A stretch of 14,807 nt of DNA from assembly GCA_002298155.1 (NCBI GenBank), contig DBME01000056.1:1-14807 (forward strand). The letters are read 5' to 3'. The notes below the pieces were generated by a model. That model had not been told where the DNA came from. It saw only the letters and a list, made by a program, of their open reading frames with translations, and ran no database searches. Below are positions 12,923-14,807 of the stretch, piece by piece. The stretch's first letter is position 1. Each line of letters opens with the position of its first letter. A program made the position numbers and the translations under genes. The DNA is from Holophagaceae bacterium UBA706. Lineage in GTDB: Bacteria; Acidobacteriota; Holophagae; Holophagales; Holophagaceae.

Positions 12923-13717
12923 TCAGCGGGGCTGGGGCTGGGCACGGGGGGGCAGGGAATCCTGGGGTTCGCCCACGGCGATCTCGTCGTCCCAGCGCAG
13001 GTCGATGTACCGCAAGGATGCCAGATCCTGCCGCTTGGAGAGCTCGTTGAGGTACAACATCTGGAAATTGGGAATATTCTTCTCGGGTTCCATGCGGGAG
13101 AGGTAGATGGGCGCATCCAGCCCCTCCAGGAAGGCCACGGGCCCACGGTCGCTCCAGCGGAGCTCCGTGAGGCGGTCGTAAAACTCCTTCTGTTTGTTCC
13201 GAAGGCTTGTGGCAGTGCGGATCAGCTGGACCATGGGCTTGTCTTCCTGGCTTTTGGGATCCGCAACTACGGGAATGGCCAATAAATCAACTTGATTGAG
13301 CCGATCCAGCACAATTCCGTCGTCCGACACCAGGAAGACCCCTTCCGGGCGCACGAGCCACAGGATGGGCTTGCGCTCCTCGATGACCAGGCTGAGGCGG
13401 TCGGGGGGGTCCCTGCGGATGAGCAGGCCCTTCACCCACCGGCGGCCTTCCAGGGTTTCCCGCAGCTTCTCGGCGTCGAACCAGAACAGGGGCTTGCCCA
13501 GGCAGAGCTTGTCGGCGATGGCCTGGGCCTGCTCCAGGCGCTCGCCCCGGCAGCCCGAGATGTTCACCTGCTCAATGGTCAGCTTCTGGAGGCCCAGGTA
13601 GCGATGGCCCAGCTCCAGGGCCCCGTAGCCGGCGCCGGTGACCAGGAGGGCCACCAGGGCCACCCGGACCCAGGGCATCCAGGGGCGGCGGGGGCGGGTT
13701 CGGGGCAGCAGAGGCAT
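12923..13717 (-). CDS. ftsQ: Cell division protein FtsQ (POTRA/DivIB)
   Basis: A bitopic divisome protein that links cytoplasmic and periplasmic division proteins (FtsB and FtsL in characterised systems). It has 264 residues. A basic cytoplasmic tail (1-17, many Arg and Pro) leads to one transmembrane helix (about 18-36). A POTRA domain lies at about 44-113, containing LTIEQVNISGCRGERLEQ and RRDPPDRLSLVIEERKP. The FtsQ beta domain is at about 116-240 (DDGIVLDRL, 132-140), and a Pro/Gln-rich end closes the protein. Sequence conservation in this family is low; the call rests on domain order plus position between murB and ftsA. The ATG at 13717 is 12 nt after the murB stop and has no clear Shine-Dalgarno sequence, so translation may depend on coupling to murB. 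ddl, often found between murB and ftsQ, is absent. Confidence 0.9.
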   Translation of the reverse strand: MPLLPRTRPRRPWMPWVRVALVALLVTGAGYGALELGHRYLGLQKLTIEQVNISGCRGERLEQAQAIADKLCLGKPLFWFDAEKLRETLEGRRWVKGLLIRRDPPDRLSLVIEERKPILWLVRPEGVFLVSDDGIVLDRLNQVDLLAIPVVADPKSQEDKPMVQLIRTATSLRNKQKEFYDRLTELRWSDRGPVAFLEGLDAPIYLSRMEPEKNIPNFQMLYLNELSKRQDLASLRYIDLRWDDEIAVGEPQDSLPPRAQPQPR

Positions 13718-13729
13718 GGAAGGACAGGT

Positions 13730-14611
13730 TTACCAGATCTCGACCTCGGGTTGGAGATCTATGCCATGAATTTCCCGGACTTTCTCCCGGACGAGGGTCA
13801 TGAGGTCCCGGAATTCCGTGGCGGTGGCTCCTCCGAGGTTCACCAGGAAGTTCCCGTGCTCGGGGCTCACCTCGGCCTGGCCCACCCGGAAGCCCTTGAG
13901 GCCGGCCTGGTCGATGAGGCGCCCGGCGCTCTGGCCGGTGGGGTTCTTGAAGATGCACCCGGCGTTGCGCCGGTCCAGGGGCTGGCTGGTGCCCCGGCGG
14001 CCACGGTACTCCTCCACCAGGGCGTTGATGCGGGCGGGATCGCCTTCGACCAGTCGAACGACCAGCCCCAGCGCCAGGTGGCGGTCCCCCAGGAAGCTCC
14101 ACCGGTAGCTGAACTCCCCCGGTTCGGGGGACTTCTCGACCAGGTCGCCGGCGGGGGTGAGGAACCGGAACCGGGCCAGGACGTCCACCATCTCCCGGCC
14201 ATAGGCCCCCGCGTTCATGTGGAGGGCCCCCCCCACGGAGCCGGGGATGCCCGAGGCGTATTCCAGCCCCGAAAGGCCCATGGCGGCCACCTCGGTGCTG
14301 AGCCGGATGTGCCCGAAGCTGGCCGGGGCGCTCACCTCCAGGCCCCGGCGCACCACCTCGCGCGGGAGCTTGAGGCGCACCACCGGGATGTCCACGTCAC
14401 CCAGGACCACCAGGTTGCTGCCGCCCCCCAGGACGCGCCAGGGCAGCCCCTCCCGGGCGCAGGCCTTCACGAAGGCCGCGGCCTGGGCCTCCGTCTCCGG
14501 CTCGAAGAGCCAGCGGCAGACCCCGCCCACCCCCAGGGTCGTGAGGCGGGAGAAGGGCACGTCCCGCCGGTGGGGGATCGCGAGGAGGTCGTCGGGCCAG
14601 GGATGCTGCAT
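13730..14611 (-). CDS. murB: UDP-N-acetylenolpyruvoylglucosamine reductase
   Basis: An FAD enzyme that reduces UDP-GlcNAc-enolpyruvate to UDP-MurNAc with NADPH, the second committed step of peptidoglycan precursor synthesis, in the cytoplasm. It has 293 residues, the short (type II-like) length. FAD-binding segments are RVLGGGSNLVV (59-69) and YASGIPGSVGGALHMNAGAY (118-137). Catalytic positions are R170 in YRWSF, E289 in LQPEVEIW, and the proton donor position in NAGCIFKNP. There the usual Ser is Cys219, a variant found in part of the family. The C-terminal VSPEHGNFLVN motif is present. The start at 14611 lies 3 nt after the stop of the MGMT gene, so the two are probably co-transcribed. Twelve nt separate it from ftsQ. 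Confidence 0.95.
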   Translation of the reverse strand: MQHPWPDDLLAIPHRRDVPFSRLTTLGVGGVCRWLFEPETEAQAAAFVKACAREGLPWRVLGGGSNLVVLGDVDIPVVRLKLPREVVRRGLEVSAPASFGHIRLSTEVAAMGLSGLEYASGIPGSVGGALHMNAGAYGREMVDVLARFRFLTPAGDLVEKSPEPGEFSYRWSFLGDRHLALGLVVRLVEGDPARINALVEEYRGRRGTSQPLDRRNAGCIFKNPTGQSAGRLIDQAGLKGFRVGQAEVSPEHGNFLVNLGGATATEFRDLMTLVREKVREIHGIDLQPEVEIW

Positions 14612-14614
14612 CGT

Positions 14615-14807
14615 TCAAGTATGACGGAGCCGGACGCCTTCCAGGTCCAGGAGCCTCGCCTTGGTCTCCAGGCTCCCGAAAAGGGAGAACCCGCCGGGGC
14701 CGTCCGCGGCCAGGACCCGGTGGCAGGGCACCAGGACCGGCAGGGGGTTGCGGGCCACGGCCCGGCCCACGGCCCGCGCCGCCCCGGGGGAGCCCGCCAG
14801 GACCGCC
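14615..14807 (-). CDS. Methylated-DNA-protein-cysteine methyltransferase, C-terminal part
   Basis: Only the last 63 codons and the stop lie in the window; the 5' end is beyond the right edge. The protein repairs O6-alkylguanine by moving the alkyl group to its own cysteine, a suicide reaction. The active-site motif is clear: [17 protein letters not shown], where PCHRV carries the acceptor Cys. The usual ending follows, [20 protein letters not shown], with the G-x-x-x-K-x-x-L-L pattern. It could be an Ogt-like stand-alone enzyme or the tail of an Ada-type or fused protein; this cannot be judged without the 5' half. Its TGA (14615-14617) is 3 nt from the murB ATG. Confidence 0.92.
   Translation of the reverse strand, partial: AVLAGSPGAARAVGRAVARNPLPVLVPCHRVLAADGPGGFSLFGSLETKARLLDLEGVRLRHT

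Noticed and set aside
1..14807. CRISPR arrays, tRNA or rRNA genes, insertion sequences, prophage genes
   Set aside because: Reading both strands I found no regularly spaced repeats, no tRNA-like or rRNA-like sequence, no transposase and no phage gene.

Overview
The window is G+C-rich bacterial chromosome with densely packed genes, many 3-4 nt junctions and a strong G/C third-position bias. The gene set (a murB-ftsQ-ftsA-ftsZ division block, apolipoprotein N-acyltransferase, a TIGR00733-type OPT transporter, siaABCD-type signalling genes) points to a Gram-negative-type, diderm bacterium. My best guess is an acidobacterium of the Holophaga/Geothrix type. This is inference from gene content and composition, not from a marker gene.

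Layout. (1) Positions 1-3455, minus strand: a 2'-O-RNA methyltransferase of the TrmH/SpoU family overlaps lnt by 4 nt (GTGA), followed by a Crp/Fnr-type regulator and an Rrf2-type Fe-S regulator whose 3' end runs off the left edge. (2) Positions 3456-3577 are a short divergent promoter region. (3) Positions 3578-5863, plus strand: a 761-residue OPT-family transporter carrying a soluble insert with an internal duplication, followed by a perfect 12-bp-stem terminator. (4) Positions 5931-9966, plus strand: a small PqqD-like gene, then four tightly coupled genes that match the SiaA-SiaB-SiaC-SiaD module: PP2C phosphatase with sensor and HAMP, GHKL-like kinase, SiaC/DUF1987 switch protein, and GGDEF diguanylate cyclase. 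(5) Positions 9967-10401: a lower-G+C islet with a lone AbrB/MazE-like gene and two hairpins. (6) Positions 10402-14807, minus strand: a cell-wall and division cluster, read as MGMT (partial, right edge), murB, ftsQ, ftsA, ftsZ.

How the genes work together. The Sia block is a partner-switching circuit. SiaA (dephosphorylating, controlled by an extracytoplasmic sensor) and SiaB (phosphorylating) should set the phosphorylation state of SiaC at a Thr in an NTSS motif. Unphosphorylated SiaC then activates SiaD to make c-di-GMP. The system was worked out in Pseudomonas aeruginosa. Finding it intact here, preceded by a PqqD-fold protein with no visible RiPP partner, is the most interesting feature of the window. 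The division cluster supplies UDP-MurNAc synthesis (MurB), a divisome scaffold (FtsQ), the membrane tether (FtsA) and the Z-ring (FtsZ). Unusual points are an FtsA with a degenerate phosphate-2 loop, a MurB with Cys in place of the catalytic Ser, no ddl between murB and ftsQ, and an MGMT gene 3 nt upstream of murB.

The very long open frames opposite these genes are high-G+C mirror frames and are left out.
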